DNA from: Bacteroidales bacterium
Lineage (GTDB): Bacteria; Bacteroidota; Bacteroidia; Bacteroidales; Paludibacteraceae
Assembly (NCBI GenBank): GCA_015061165.1
Contig: SUXC01000003.1
Coordinates: forward strand, 62,001-126,000
Length of the DNA: 64,000 nt
Reading direction: 5' to 3'
Below the pieces are notes generated by a model. That model saw only the letters and a program-made list of their open reading frames with translations, ran no database searches and was not told the DNA's origin. A program made the position numbers and the translations under genes. Shown in pieces: positions 1-7,583 of the stretch. How positions within the stretch are numbered: position 1 is the stretch's first letter; each line of letters opens with the position of its first letter.

Positions 1-150
1 GCGTATTTTTGTATAGTAAGACACCTTTGGTTCAGTGTTGTTCCGTGCAGTTCAGTGGTCAAAACCATAACCGCAGAATGATGTCTTTCAGTGGGCGATG
101 ATTCCAACCACTGACAAGCACTGACATGCACGGAAACTTGGATATATGCT
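1..150. repeat. CAGTG/CACGGA interspersed repeat, copy 1
   Basis: Two blocks with a period of about 10 bp: a TTCAGTG/TTCCGTG block near 28-60 and a CACTGACAAG/CACTGACATG block near 108-135, joined by an 'ACCGCAGAATGATGTCTTTCAGTGGG' type spacer. The same modules recur at 1248-1355, 5139-5225, 34194-34400 and 34817-34905. The window begins with a TATTTTTGTATA tail like the end of the structured repeat at 11.2-12.0 kb. Confidence 0.75.
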
Positions 151-179
151 CCTTACCTCTCGCCTCATAATCTCATCAC

Positions 180-851
180 CTACTTGCCTACTTCTCTAAG
201 TTGTTGGGCTCGTTGGAGGGAGTCGGCGATGTGCGCTTGCTGCTCATAAGAGCACGCAATATCAGCATAAGGATACGAATCAGGGCTTTCCAATTGAATG
301 TAGATTTCTTCATACGGATTCTGTTTTATGTAGTTTAACAAATAAGTGCGGAGTTCATTTAGACGCTTGCTGGAAGATAGTAACCTATCAGGCGAAGAGG
401 CTAAAGGCGATGAGGCGACAAGGCTGGTTGGAGCAGCATCGCTGCCGTCCTCTGAACACGGCAGGTCGCCTACCAAAATACAACCTGTGGTATGCGCGAT
501 AGTATTGCCCGCATGGATACGGATACCACACCTACGAGCCTCTCCTAAATCCTCCCCTAAAGGGAAGGACTTTTTTATCAAGGTAGACTCCCCTCCTTTT
601 AGGGAGGGGTTGGGGGTAGGCTTGTAGTACCCAATGACATTATCAAGAATGGGCAATACTTCCTGAAAGCGAGGCGAATAGGTCATACGCAGGCGGTAGA
701 AGCCATCGGGGATGGCGTAGTCCAAATGTTCCAAGGTGTGCATGGAGAGTTGGTAGTGATGAACGCCTTCCTCGGTGATGATGCTGTCCACATAGAGAGT
801 GCCCATAAGGGCGGAACCATGGGGTTGATTGCGGATTAAACGGATTAGCAT
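180..851 (-). CDS. DUF5675 family protein with in-frame repeat insertions
   Basis: The family signature is visible as GIRIHAGNTIAHTTGCILVG, preceded by an N-terminal half of the LIRN...GTLYVD type. The function of DUF5675 is not established; it often lies near phage or mobile lysis genes. I start at the methionine of 'MLIRLIRN' (851) rather than 12 codons upstream, because that is where family similarity begins. Two stretches have no family counterpart and correspond to repeats in the DNA: a proline/glycine-rich linker from 540-632 and a serine/alanine-rich linker from 346-465. It is the last gene of a collinear minus-strand cassette headed by VapE, and follows a small membrane protein, an arrangement reminiscent of a lysis pair (inference). 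Confidence 0.7.
   Translation of the reverse strand: MLIRLIRNQPHGSALMGTLYVDSIITEEGVHHYQLSMHTLEHLDYAIPDGFYRLRMTYSPRFQEVLPILDNVIGYYKPTPNPSLKGGESTLIKKSFPLGEDLGEARRCGIRIHAGNTIAHTTGCILVGDLPCSEDGSDAAPTSLVASSPLASSPDRLLSSSKRLNELRTYLLNYIKQNPYEEIYIQLESPDSYPYADIACSYEQQAHIADSLQRAQQLREVGK
540..632. repeat. Repeat inserted in frame in the DUF5675 gene
   Basis: A pair of inverted G/C-rich tracts (around 549-569 and 590-612) frames a short spacer. It is the type of short inverted element common between Bacteroidota genes, but here it is translated as a linker immediately before the conserved GIRIHAGN motif. Confidence 0.6.
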
Positions 852-930
852 AAACGGATGGGTTTTAATAACAAAAATTATAAACAATTAAACCAAAAAT
901 TATCCAAAATTTAACGGGGATGTGTTCTAC

Positions 931-964
931 CAAAATTATAGATTATTGGAGTATATTATCCAAA
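931..964 (-). promoter_or_regulatory. Possible promoter for the DUF5675 gene
   Basis: On the minus strand TAATTTTG (931-938) fits the Bacteroidota -7 box TAnnTTTG. A TTTG lies 22 bases upstream at 961-964, slightly longer than the 20-base spacing of the best promoters in this window. Confidence 0.35.
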
Positions 965-1039
965 ATTATTTATACATATATTTCGCCGATATAAATTTTG
1001 AGTAATTTTGTATAATAAATTGTAATTTTTGGAGAGTTA

Positions 1040-1225
1040 TTATTCCTTGTAGCGGTAGTGGTAGTCAATGCCGATGAGCGAACCACTGAAGGTCAGTATC
1101 TCGCCGAAGGCGATAAGGAGCGAGGGGTGGATTTCACCCACAGGCGGAGTGAATAGCCCCGCGGTGAGCAATGCGCACCCGAAGGCGCACATTGCAGTAG
1201 CGATGATGAGTTGCAAGCGTTTCAC
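1040..1225 (-). CDS. Small membrane protein, possibly holin-like
   Basis: 61 residues with two hydrophobic segments (about 5-25 and 36-53) separated by a short polar loop containing PPVGEIHPS, and a charged C-terminus. The size, two segments and position just before a DUF5675 gene suggest a role at the membrane, possibly with its neighbour. No catalytic motif is present. The holin idea rests on context only. Confidence 0.55.
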   Translation of the reverse strand: MKRLQLIIATAMCAFGCALLTAGLFTPPVGEIHPSLLIAFGEILTFSGSLIGIDYHYRYKE

Positions 1226-1247
1226 TTAATTAAGAATTTTGAATTAC

Positions 1248-1355
1248 GCGGTGATGATTTGACCACTGAACTGCACGGAACTACACTGAACCAAGGATAT
1301 ATATATATCGTGTTTCCGTGCTTGTCCGTGCTTGTCAGTGGTTGATATATCTCCC
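1248..1355. repeat. CAGTG/CACGGA interspersed repeat, copy 2 (inverted)
   Basis: Inverted relative to the copy at 1-150: the CACTGAA/CACGGAA block is followed by CCGTGCTTGTCCGTGCTTG. It fills the gap between the small membrane protein and the next cassette gene. An octamer-type AATTAAGAATTTTGAATTA run precedes it at 1228-1247. Confidence 0.75.
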
Positions 1356-1362
1356 ACTGTCT

Positions 1363-1698
1363 TTACGCAGGGGTGTAGGCGTTCCACTCTTGGTTCCAGA
1401 CGTACTGGCGCAGTGTGGTGTACTTGCTTTGTGCTTTGAATGCCAATTGGTCGATTGCCATTTGATTAGGATCTGCCAGACGGGCATTGGTTGCAGCAGC
1501 CACAGCAGCGAATTTAGCGTGATGGTCTTTCTCCGCTTGAGTGATTGGGTGGTTCTTCAAATCGCGTTGTCCTGTCGCCGAGCAGCCACGACGACGGTTG
1601 CCCCAGTTGCGGGTGACTGCTACGAATTTTTCTTTCTTTCCGAAGATTTTGCCTGAGGCATTGTCCACAGGCGCAAGGTAATTAATGGTTCCTGCCAT
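1363..1698 (-). CDS. Small cassette protein, paralog 1
   Basis: 111 residues from the methionine of 'MAGTINYLAPV'. The open frame extends 29 codons upstream, but that extension runs into a 32-bp dispersed hairpin repeat (1774-1805), so I reject it. The N-terminal half has ASGKIFGKKEKFV. The C-terminal half has LADPNQ...FKAQSKYTTLRQYVW, a signature shared with the neighbours at 2017-2337, 2923-3267 and 3315-3644. The protein is basic and has no signal peptide. I do not recognise a function. Nucleic-acid binding or a structural role is possible but unsupported. Confidence 0.65.
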   Translation of the reverse strand: MAGTINYLAPVDNASGKIFGKKEKFVAVTRNWGNRRRGCSATGQRDLKNHPITQAEKDHHAKFAAVAAATNARLADPNQMAIDQLAFKAQSKYTTLRQYVWNQEWNAYTPA

Positions 1699-1773
1699 AA
1701 ATGTATTCGGCAATCGAACACATGAGTTAGAAGACAAACAGCGATTAGTTTTTTCTGACGACAATAGCAACAA

Positions 1774-1805
1774 ATTGCGCGGCAATCAACTTCCTGCCGC
1801 GCTCG
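1774..1805. repeat. 32-bp hairpin repeat, also at 51222-51253
   Basis: GCGCGGCA and TGCCGCGC form an 8-bp stem around a 10-base loop. The same 32 bases occur in reverse complement at 51222-51253. In both places it lies just upstream of a minus-strand gene. Confidence 0.85.
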
Positions 1806-1875
1806 AGGGAGGAGAAAGTATTTGATTATACTCCTTGCCGCTCGCAGGGATATTCTTATCTCGCCTGACGGCTCA

Positions 1876-1894
1876 AACGATCGCTTCGCGTACG
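1876..1894. repeat. 19-bp repeat, inverted at 5256-5274
   Basis: AACGATCGCTTCGCGTACG recurs as its reverse complement at 5256-5274, so inverted copies bracket most of the VapE cassette. It contains the CGATCG palindrome. Confidence 0.8.
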
Positions 1895-2016
1895 ATTCGA
1901 GCGGAATATTGTCGCCATTGTCGTTAATATAATTTTGTCAGAATTGTCGTTTATTTCTTACTCTGTGTTCGTTATCCTCTATGCCGTGAGAGGGGTTAGT
2001 GGTTAATGATTAAGGA

Positions 2017-2337
2017 TTAGTTCTCGCCTATTTGTTTGATCACTTGTGCCACGACATAGCCGCGGAGGGTGATGTACTTCTTTTGTGCTTTGAATTTCGC
2101 CTCGTAGGTGGCGCGTTGCTCAGGGTCGGCGAGGATTGTCATTGCTTGCGCTTGCGCAGCCGTGAAAGCGTTGCGTGCTGATACTTGCGCAGGAGAGCTG
2201 CCGCCGTTGTAAGGGTGTTTCACACGCACACCAATGGTGGCGTTGTCTTTCTTGCGGTTGCGGAAGTGAATCTCATCCGAACCAGAGAACTTCTTCTGAA
2301 CAGAGTCGAAGGGAGTGGAATTCTTGATAATTGCCAT
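2017..2337 (-). CDS. Small cassette protein, paralog 2
   Basis: 106 residues. The N-terminus (MAIIKNSTPFDSVQKKFSGS) leads into a lysine/arginine-rich stretch. The C-terminus has ILADPEQRATYEAKFKAQKKYITLRGYV, matching paralogs 1 and 4 most closely. No signal peptide or membrane segment. A good -7 box lies about 100 bases upstream at 2441-2448. Function unknown. Confidence 0.7.
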   Translation of the reverse strand: MAIIKNSTPFDSVQKKFSGSDEIHFRNRKKDNATIGVRVKHPYNGGSSPAQVSARNAFTAAQAQAMTILADPEQRATYEAKFKAQKKYITLRGYVVAQVIKQIGEN

Positions 2338-2440
2338 ACTGTTTTAGTTTAAAGTAGAAAGATTAAAGTTTAAAGGCTGGGATTATTGTGCACGGATAAT
2401 CACAGCGATACATTTGCGTAGCGGTTACCGAACGCGAGTG

Positions 2441-2448
2441 CAAAGATA
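2441..2448 (-). promoter_or_regulatory. Promoter -7 box upstream of paralog 2
   Basis: Reads TATCTTTG on the minus strand, a match to TAnnTTTG, followed by GC as in the strongest promoters here. I see no clear -33 box at the usual distance. The 346-base gap 2338-2682 otherwise holds period-10/11 CACTAAAC/CACAA repeats near 2490-2525 and a GAGTATTTTTGTATA box near 2565-2580, but no gene. Confidence 0.45.
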
Positions 2449-2682
2449 CTACATTTTCAGGGGCTCTTACGGGGAATTGCTGCACAAGTATGCACAACGC
2501 TGCACTAAACTACACTAAACCAGACAAACAGGAGTCTCTTTTAAGACAATTATTGACAATGCACGAGTATTTTTGTATAAGAAGGTATCGTTGACATATC
2601 CGTCGAGCGCGCAATGTGTTGTTTTGGGCGCAATTGTTGTTAGATTCGTTGTTTTAGTTGTTGTTGAAATAACCTCCCTCCC

Positions 2683-2862
2683 TTAAATATCTATGCAGTA
2701 CTTTTCGCACAGGTACTTCACTACCACAGGTGGCAGGTACTTGGTTTTCGGTTGTACATTATTGGCACGCAGGAACTCCCTATCGGTCTTCAGCCATCGG
2801 CGGAAGGTGTCCCCGCTTACGCCCGCTGCGCGGGCTAATTCGGATTTGGTGTATGACTTCAT
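2683..2862 (-). CDS. DUF4248-like small helix-turn-helix protein
   Basis: 59 residues beginning MKSYTKSELARAAGVSGDTF. This is a compact MerR/AlpA-like helix-turn-helix followed by RRWLK, with a C-terminal YLPPVVVKYLCEKY. The pattern and size fit the DUF4248 family, which in Bacteroidales usually lies beside VapE-type genes, as it does here. It probably binds DNA and may act as a regulator or excisionase-like factor of the cassette (inference). The C-terminal part overlaps nothing on the same strand. Confidence 0.75.
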   Translation of the reverse strand: MKSYTKSELARAAGVSGDTFRRWLKTDREFLRANNVQPKTKYLPPVVVKYLCEKYCIDI

Positions 2863-2922
2863 AGTTTTTGTTAGCTCTAATCTTAGATAAAATGTTGTTG
2901 GTTTCGCATGCGGTTTTTGTAT

Positions 2923-3267
2923 TTATGATTCAGACGTAATGGATGGATAAATTTGCGCATAAATAAAATCACGAAGACGGCGATAGGATCTGTGCAAGGG
3001 GGTATGAAGTTGTTGTGATTCGTATGCCTGCCAAAGTAGAAAATAATGCTGTTTTTGCTCTGGGTTGCGGAGAATGGTTTGTACCATTTGATTGCATTTG
3101 CGTACGCGTTGGTAATGACGGGATTGATTGGGGGTAGGCGCATGCATCCATGGACGCATGCGTATGCCTAATTGTTTGCCGTAGCGGACGGTAAAATAAA
3201 CATTATCTAACTTGTGTAACTTGCCCCGAATGGAGGCAATGGGAGGTAGGGGTTTGATATGTGCCAT
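2923..3267 (-). CDS. Small cassette protein, paralog 3 (divergent)
   Basis: 114 residues, very basic and histidine/glutamine-rich. It opens MAHIKPLPPIASIRGKLHKL, which matches the 'IASISGKLGD' of paralog 4. The C-terminal half has ILRNPEQKQHYFLLW and RRLRDFIYAQI, the diverged form of the shared DPxQ...Y...LRxYV signature. It starts about 50 bases after paralog 4. Function unknown. Confidence 0.65.
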   Translation of the reverse strand: MAHIKPLPPIASIRGKLHKLDNVYFTVRYGKQLGIRMRPWMHAPTPNQSRHYQRVRKCNQMVQTILRNPEQKQHYFLLWQAYESQQLHTPLHRSYRRLRDFIYAQIYPSITSES

Positions 3268-3314
3268 AGATGTCTTTTTTAGGGTATGATGAGGGTATGA
3301 TGGATCTTGCGGAT

Positions 3315-3644
3315 TTATTGTATATTGGATGGTTTGAGTGGGAAAATTTCTGCCATCTTTTGAAACAGAAACTTACGCAAGGTCATTTTTTGCGCACCCG
3401 ACGTATTGCGTTGTAATTGCTCGTAAGCAGCACGCTGCGTAGGATCGGACATGATGGCATTGACCAGTTTGCAGATTGTGCCAAATTGCTGCTGGTGATG
3501 GATTTCTTGTTTTGAGGGTTGACGAATTGTTCGTTGAGGTGCTTTTGCCATGTAGGTTTTGCCAGATGCCGATTTGCGAAAAACGACATCACCGAGTTTA
3601 CCACTGATGGAGGCGATGCCAGCCATAAAAATAACTTTTGCCAT
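3315..3644 (-). CDS. Small cassette protein, paralog 4
   Basis: 109 residues from 'MAKVIFMAGIASISGKLGD'. I prefer this start to one 19 codons upstream, whose extra asparagine-rich codons come from intergenic sequence. The N-terminal SGKLGDVVFRKSASGKTY motif looks like a small beta-rich domain. The C-terminus has MSDPTQRAAYEQL and MTLRKFLFQ. The family appears repeatedly in this cassette and I cannot assign it a function. Confidence 0.7.
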   Translation of the reverse strand: MAKVIFMAGIASISGKLGDVVFRKSASGKTYMAKAPQRTIRQPSKQEIHHQQQFGTICKLVNAIMSDPTQRAAYEQLQRNTSGAQKMTLRKFLFQKMAEIFPLKPSNIQ

Positions 3645-3710
3645 AGGAATGATAGTTTGATAGTTGTTGTTATTGTGTGGACCATCGGGCCATCGGGACA
3701 TCGCTTATGT

Positions 3711-3744
3711 AAAACTCACACCCGTACGTGCGTCCGTGAGTTTT
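3711..3744. terminator. Hairpin between VapE and paralog 4
   Basis: AAAACTCAC and GTGAGTTTT form a perfect 9-bp stem around a 16-base loop with T-rich flank on both strands. It lies downstream of the VapE stop, so it may limit read-through into the small genes or act in both directions. Confidence 0.5.
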
Positions 3745-3775
3745 ATTATTTGGTTGTCCCGTTGTCCTGTTGGTC

Positions 3776-4867
3776 TTATTCTTTTAGTCTATTTTTAAGA
3801 GATTGCAACTCATCCACCGTTCGTTCATAGACCACCCATCCGCGTTGTCTAATACCATCTACAGTAGCTCGGTGTGATGTGTATCCTTTGTTGGATAATA
3901 TATTGCCCAATTGCCGCAAGCCCATAGGTTTCTTGATGTTGCCGTAAGTCACCAGTTTTTTGCTGATCTCTGCTGTCGTCATAAACTTGCCTTTGCCTAT
4001 CGCAGGAATATCAAACAGCAGCGTGAGCAATTGCTCCTCGCCCTCTTGTACACGAAACTCCTCGTTGTGCTGCTCCAGTACCTCTATCTCGTCGGGTTCG
4101 AACCAATAGATGAAGTATCCGTTTTCGACCAATTGTTTGGCTTGTGCATATAGCAGTTGGTAGGGGAGGGTAGTGTAGAATGGGTTTTGGATGCTCTCCA
4201 CCTCAAAAGGCAGCCAACGGCGATTGCCCGTGATATCGGTGAGAAATTCTCGGTTATTGGTACTTGCGCAGAAACTGGCCAATCTTACGCGGCGTTCTTT
4301 GAGGCGACCGTATGCGGCGCGTTCGTTGACGTCGGTAGAGGTGAGCAGCGACTTAACGATATTCATCTCACGGCCGCAGATAGCATCCAATTCGTCAATG
4401 TTGAGCATTATGTTCTCGCATAGGCGCAGACGGTCGTCTTTGCTGATTTGCCCGGAGAGGGGCAACTTGCTGCTGTAGTCGCGTAGCTCAGGTGGGATAA
4501 GGTGGTCGAGCCAAGTGGTCTTGTATATGCCTTGACGTCCCACGAGTACCAAGACGGTATGATTGACCACCTCGTCCTTCATCCAACTTGCCACCATCGC
4601 TACAAACCATTTCTTGAAGCACTGGCGCCAGTAATGGTTGGCTTCTTCACCACCGATGACGGAGACTTGTTTGGCTATGAGATCTATCCAATCTATGTCG
4701 TTGGAGGTGGTGGGTAGCGATTGGAGATAGGCACGTGGTGGGTGTATGTCGGGGACTAAGTCTGAGCGCAGCGCAGTGATGATTTCGCTAACACCTATGC
4801 AGCAACCGGTCTCTTGTACGCACTGACAGACCATGGTGTTGATGTCTTTGTCGGTCATGTTGCGCAA
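3776..4867 (-). CDS. VapE-type P-loop NTPase (main part)
   Basis: This is the virulence-associated E family: Walker A GRQGIYKT at residues 110-118, IDELD Walker B near 160, then the SLLTSTDVNERAAYGR and FCASTNNREFLTD...GNRRWLPFEV motifs typical of VapE. The C-terminal part (about 290-363) is a small winged-helix-like region. VapE proteins occur in phages, satellites and chromosomal islands and are thought to act in replication or phage interference. The first recognisable family segment, TDKDINTMV, starts at residue 5, so the normal N-terminal domain is missing. It is found in another frame at 4855-5103. Confidence 0.8.
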   Translation of the reverse strand: MRNMTDKDINTMVCQCVQETGCCIGVSEIITALRSDLVPDIHPPRAYLQSLPTTSNDIDWIDLIAKQVSVIGGEEANHYWRQCFKKWFVAMVASWMKDEVVNHTVLVLVGRQGIYKTTWLDHLIPPELRDYSSKLPLSGQISKDDRLRLCENIMLNIDELDAICGREMNIVKSLLTSTDVNERAAYGRLKERRVRLASFCASTNNREFLTDITGNRRWLPFEVESIQNPFYTTLPYQLLYAQAKQLVENGYFIYWFEPDEIEVLEQHNEEFRVQEGEEQLLTLLFDIPAIGKGKFMTTAEISKKLVTYGNIKKPMGLRQLGNILSNKGYTSHRATVDGIRQRGWVVYERTVDELQSLKNRLKE

Positions 4868-5103
4868 CAGTTTGGTGTAGGGTTGTGTAGTGGTTGTGTA
4901 GGATTGTGTAGCATTGTTTTTTCTGCGGAAGACAATTCTACACTATTCGGAACCAATCTACACGATTCTAAACTATCCAAATTTCTAATTTGGAGTCGGT
5001 CGGTCACAATATCGTGACGAATGTGTTCGAATTGTAGGTAATTGTCTTGCAGCCACTCACAAGCCTGTATTTGCCGTAATTCTTTATTCTTTTTCTTGCT
5101 CAT
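4855..5103 (-). pseudogene. N-terminal part of VapE in a shifted frame
   Basis: 82 residues. The segment ACEWLQDNYLQFEHIRHDIV resembles the N-terminal domain that precedes the P-loop region in Bacteroidales VapE proteins. Its frame differs by one base from the main gene, and the two overlap by 13 bases. The shift falls in a tandem CTACACAAC-type repeat (about 4870-4915), a likely slippage site. Alternatives are translational coupling of two peptides, ribosomal frameshifting or a sequencing error. Confidence 0.55.
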
Positions 5104-5138
5104 GATTAGAGATATTTGTTACTTATGGTTTCGTTGAT

Positions 5139-5225
5139 GTCAGTGGTTGGTAATGTATCCCACGGAGATATGTCTTTCTGCGGTGATGGTTTTGACCACT
5201 GAACTTCACTGATTTATACTGAACC
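5139..5225. repeat. CAGTG/CACGGA interspersed repeat, copy 3
   Basis: Inverted relative to copy 1 and includes the CCACGGAGATATGTCTTTCTGCGG spacer block. It ends in CACTGAA/ACTGAACC units. Confidence 0.65.
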
Positions 5226-5403
5226 GGGGGGGAGGTTTCGATAAGACAACTTAGACGTACGCGAAGCGATCGTTCGAACGAATGTGAGATAAGAACTTAT
5301 AAGACAATTATAATCAATTATTTACTCGTGCATTGTCTTTATTGTCTCTGTTGTTGTCGGTATTGTCTTTCAACATATTCCGCGCATCCGTGTCAATCCG
5401 TGC
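5226..5403. other. Repeat-filled gap
   Basis: No gene. It holds the 19-bp inverted repeat partner (5256-5274), AGACAATTATAA and ATTGTCT runs of the kind also found near 2540-2560, and a short CCGTGTCAATCCGTGCTCAT remnant of the interspersed repeat just before the stop of the next gene. Confidence 0.6.
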
Positions 5404-5733
5404 TCATCTGTGGGAGGTAATCATACAAACCACTTTGTTTTTGTAATCCATATAGACTTCTTTGTATTGATCAATCATGTCGAACTGATGGTGAGTAGGG
5501 TTGTGGTATTGCTGATGAAACTTCTTGTAGCATACATTTTCGCCCAATATCATGGTCAATAGTCTTGTAAATTCTGACTGATTACTCAGCACGTCTGCCG
5601 TGGAGATGATTTTGCTTTCTTCCATAGCATGGATGTGTGCTGATAGTAGCACATATCTTCCGTATCGGTTCTTTTGGTAGTCGGTGAGTACCATTTTTTG
5701 GATGAGTTGCTCAAATAATTGTTGGTTTTGCAT
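5404..5733 (-). CDS. Hypothetical protein
   Basis: 109 residues, mostly helical in appearance, with several histidines (residues 31-34 and 74-84), no membrane segment and no motif I recognise. It has the same direction as the VapE cassette and lies upstream of it, so it could be its first gene. A TAATTTTG -7 box on the minus strand at 5827-5834 lies about 90 bases upstream without a clear -33 box. Confidence 0.45.
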   Translation of the reverse strand: MQNQQLFEQLIQKMVLTDYQKNRYGRYVLLSAHIHAMEESKIISTADVLSNQSEFTRLLTMILGENVCYKKFHQQYHNPTHHQFDMIDQYKEVYMDYKNKVVCMITSHR

Positions 5734-5968
5734 AGTGATTGATTTTTTAGATGATTTATGTATCTACTTATTGATTCCTTTGCACCAGCGTTTGAGGTTG
5801 TCAATATGCCTATGCGAATCACGCGACAAAATTACTACAATTGTCCGATACGGAGGGGGGATAAAAAGGGGAGATTTTTGTTGTAAGTAGCAAAAAAGTG
5901 CATTTTTTCGCGATTTTTATCAAAAATAGGGCTATTTTTGGTGAAAATTTAGCAATTTCCCACAAAAA

Positions 5969-6000
5969 TTTGCGTATGTCGGAAAAAAAGTGTAATTTTG
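5969..6000 (+). promoter_or_regulatory. Promoter of the AAA/PD-(D/E)XK gene
   Basis: TTTG (5969-5972), a 20-base spacer and TAATTTTG (5993-6000) match the Bacteroidota housekeeping promoter. The spacer begins CGTATGTCGGAAAAAAA, nearly the same as the promoter at 12208-12239. It places transcription start near 6006 and fixes the start codon at 6015. Confidence 0.8.
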
Positions 6001-6014
6001 CGCGGAGAAATAAT

Positions 6015-7583
6015 ATGCACGTATCTATGATGAGCAAACAGAAATATCCCATCAGTGTCCAAAGTTTTGAAGTGCTTCGGGAACGTGGGTATGTATATGT
6101 GGATAAAACCGATTTGATGTACGAGTTGGCACAACATCATATTTGTTTCTTGTGTCGTCCCCGCCGATTTGGTAAATCGCTATTGCTCTCGACTTTAGAG
6201 GCATATTTCCGAGGCAAAAAGCAACTCTTTGAGGGGCTGAAGGTGATGTCGTTGGAGAATGAATGGCAGCAGTATCCGGTATTTCATTTAGATTTTAACG
6301 GAGTGAATTTTACGGATAGTGATGGATTGGATAATAAGTTGGATTACGCATTGGCTATATGGGAAAACGAGTATCATATTGCAGATAAGGCTAAGAATAT
6401 AGGCGACAGATTTGTTCGTGTACTGCAACAAGCGTATGTGCAAACGGGTAAGCGATGCGTGGTGCTGATAGATGAGTATGACAAGCCATTGCTGGATGTG
6501 TTGGGCGAGGAGCAAGAACTGATAAATAGAAATGTGCTAAAGGGCTTCTATTCTGCTTTTAAGGCAGCTGATCAGTATCTACGTTTTGTGCTGCTGACGG
6601 GTGTGACCAAGTTCTCGCAGGTGAGTGTGTTCAGTGGTTTTAATCAGCCATTGGATATTAGCATGAATCCCAAGTACGAGGCTATTTGTGGTATCACAGA
6701 GCAGGAGTTGTCAGCTTATTTTGCGGGTTCGATAGATGAACTTACGGCGCAGTACGGTTTGAGTGGAGATGATATGAAGCAGTTGCTGAAGCAGCGTTAC
6801 GATGGTTATCACTTTAGTCCTGCGTGTACGGATGTATATAATCCATTTAGTCTGCTGAATGTGTTCATGTCGGGCGAATTATCGGATTATTGGTTTGCAT
6901 CTGGCACTCCTATGTATCTGATTCGTTTGTTGGAGAATAGAGAGGTGGATTTGTCGGTATTGCTTAGCAGAGCGTATGAGGCATCATATTTCATAGATTA
7001 TCGTGCTACTGTGGTAGACCCATTGGCGATGCTGTATCAGAGTGGTTATTTGACTATTAAGAGCGTAGAGCGTCAAGTGGATGGAGAAAATCTATATTGG
7101 TTGGATTTTCCGAATGTAGAGGTGAAGCGTAGCTTCGTAACGATGTTGGGCAATAGTTATTTTGCCGTTAAGGAGGATTTTGGCGGTGTGGTGCGTGATA
7201 TGTTTTATAGTCTGCGCGACTATGATATGCCTAAGCTTCAAAAATTACTGAATACCTATTTGTCATCCATTGATTATGTGATGCGAAAGGATAAGGAATA
7301 TCATTTTCAATATACGCTGTATTTGTTGTTCAGTTTGATTAGTACGTATACTGTTCGTGTAGAGCAGCATAATAGTCAAGGTAGAGCAGATTTGATTGTA
7401 GAAACGAAGCAGCATGTGTATATCTTTGAATTTAAGTTGGGAGGCACAGCTCATGAGGCATTGCAACAGATAGAGGATAGGGGATATGCTGTGCCGTATG
7501 GATTAGATCCTCGTCCGATACACAAGATTGGCGTATCGTTTGGTAAAGAGAGCGGTATCATTGACCAATGGGAGGAAGAGTAG
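6015..7583 (+). CDS. AAA-ATPase-like protein with C-terminal PD-(D/E)XK nuclease domain
   Basis: The N-terminal part has YVDKTDLMYEL, CRPRRFGKS (P-loop) and VVLIDEYDKPLLD (Walker B), the AAA-ATPase_like family. The C-terminal DUF1703-type domain has GRADLIVE...VYIFEFKL near residues 455-470, fitting the PD-(D/E)XK core. The open frame begins 39 codons further upstream, but those codons lie across the promoter, so I start at 'MHVSMMSKQK'. The family is greatly expanded in Bacteroidales and has no firmly established role. Selfish-element or defence functions have been proposed. It is a single gene, not part of an operon. Confidence 0.85.
   Translation: MHVSMMSKQKYPISVQSFEVLRERGYVYVDKTDLMYELAQHHICFLCRPRRFGKSLLLSTLEAYFRGKKQLFEGLKVMSLENEWQQYPVFHLDFNGVNFTDSDGLDNKLDYALAIWENEYHIADKAKNIGDRFVRVLQQAYVQTGKRCVVLIDEYDKPLLDVLGEEQELINRNVLKGFYSAFKAADQYLRFVLLTGVTKFSQVSVFSGFNQPLDISMNPKYEAICGITEQELSAYFAGSIDELTAQYGLSGDDMKQLLKQRYDGYHFSPACTDVYNPFSLLNVFMSGELSDYWFASGTPMYLIRLLENREVDLSVLLSRAYEASYFIDYRATVVDPLAMLYQSGYLTIKSVERQVDGENLYWLDFPNVEVKRSFVTMLGNSYFAVKEDFGGVVRDMFYSLRDYDMPKLQKLLNTYLSSIDYVMRKDKEYHFQYTLYLLFSLISTYTVRVEQHNSQGRADLIVETKQHVYIFEFKLGGTAHEALQQIEDRGYAVPYGLDPRPIHKIGVSFGKESGIIDQWEEE

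Noticed and set aside
2693..2890. 65-codon plus-strand frame
   Set aside because: It is opposite the DUF4248-like gene, which has a clear helix-turn-helix.
180..5733. Complete prophage
   Set aside because: No integrase, terminase, capsid or tail gene is visible; only VapE-type, small and DUF5675 genes are present.
5898..6014. 39-codon N-terminal extension of the AAA/PD-(D/E)XK gene
   Set aside because: It spans the -33 and -7 boxes, so it would not be transcribed from that promoter, and the family starts later.
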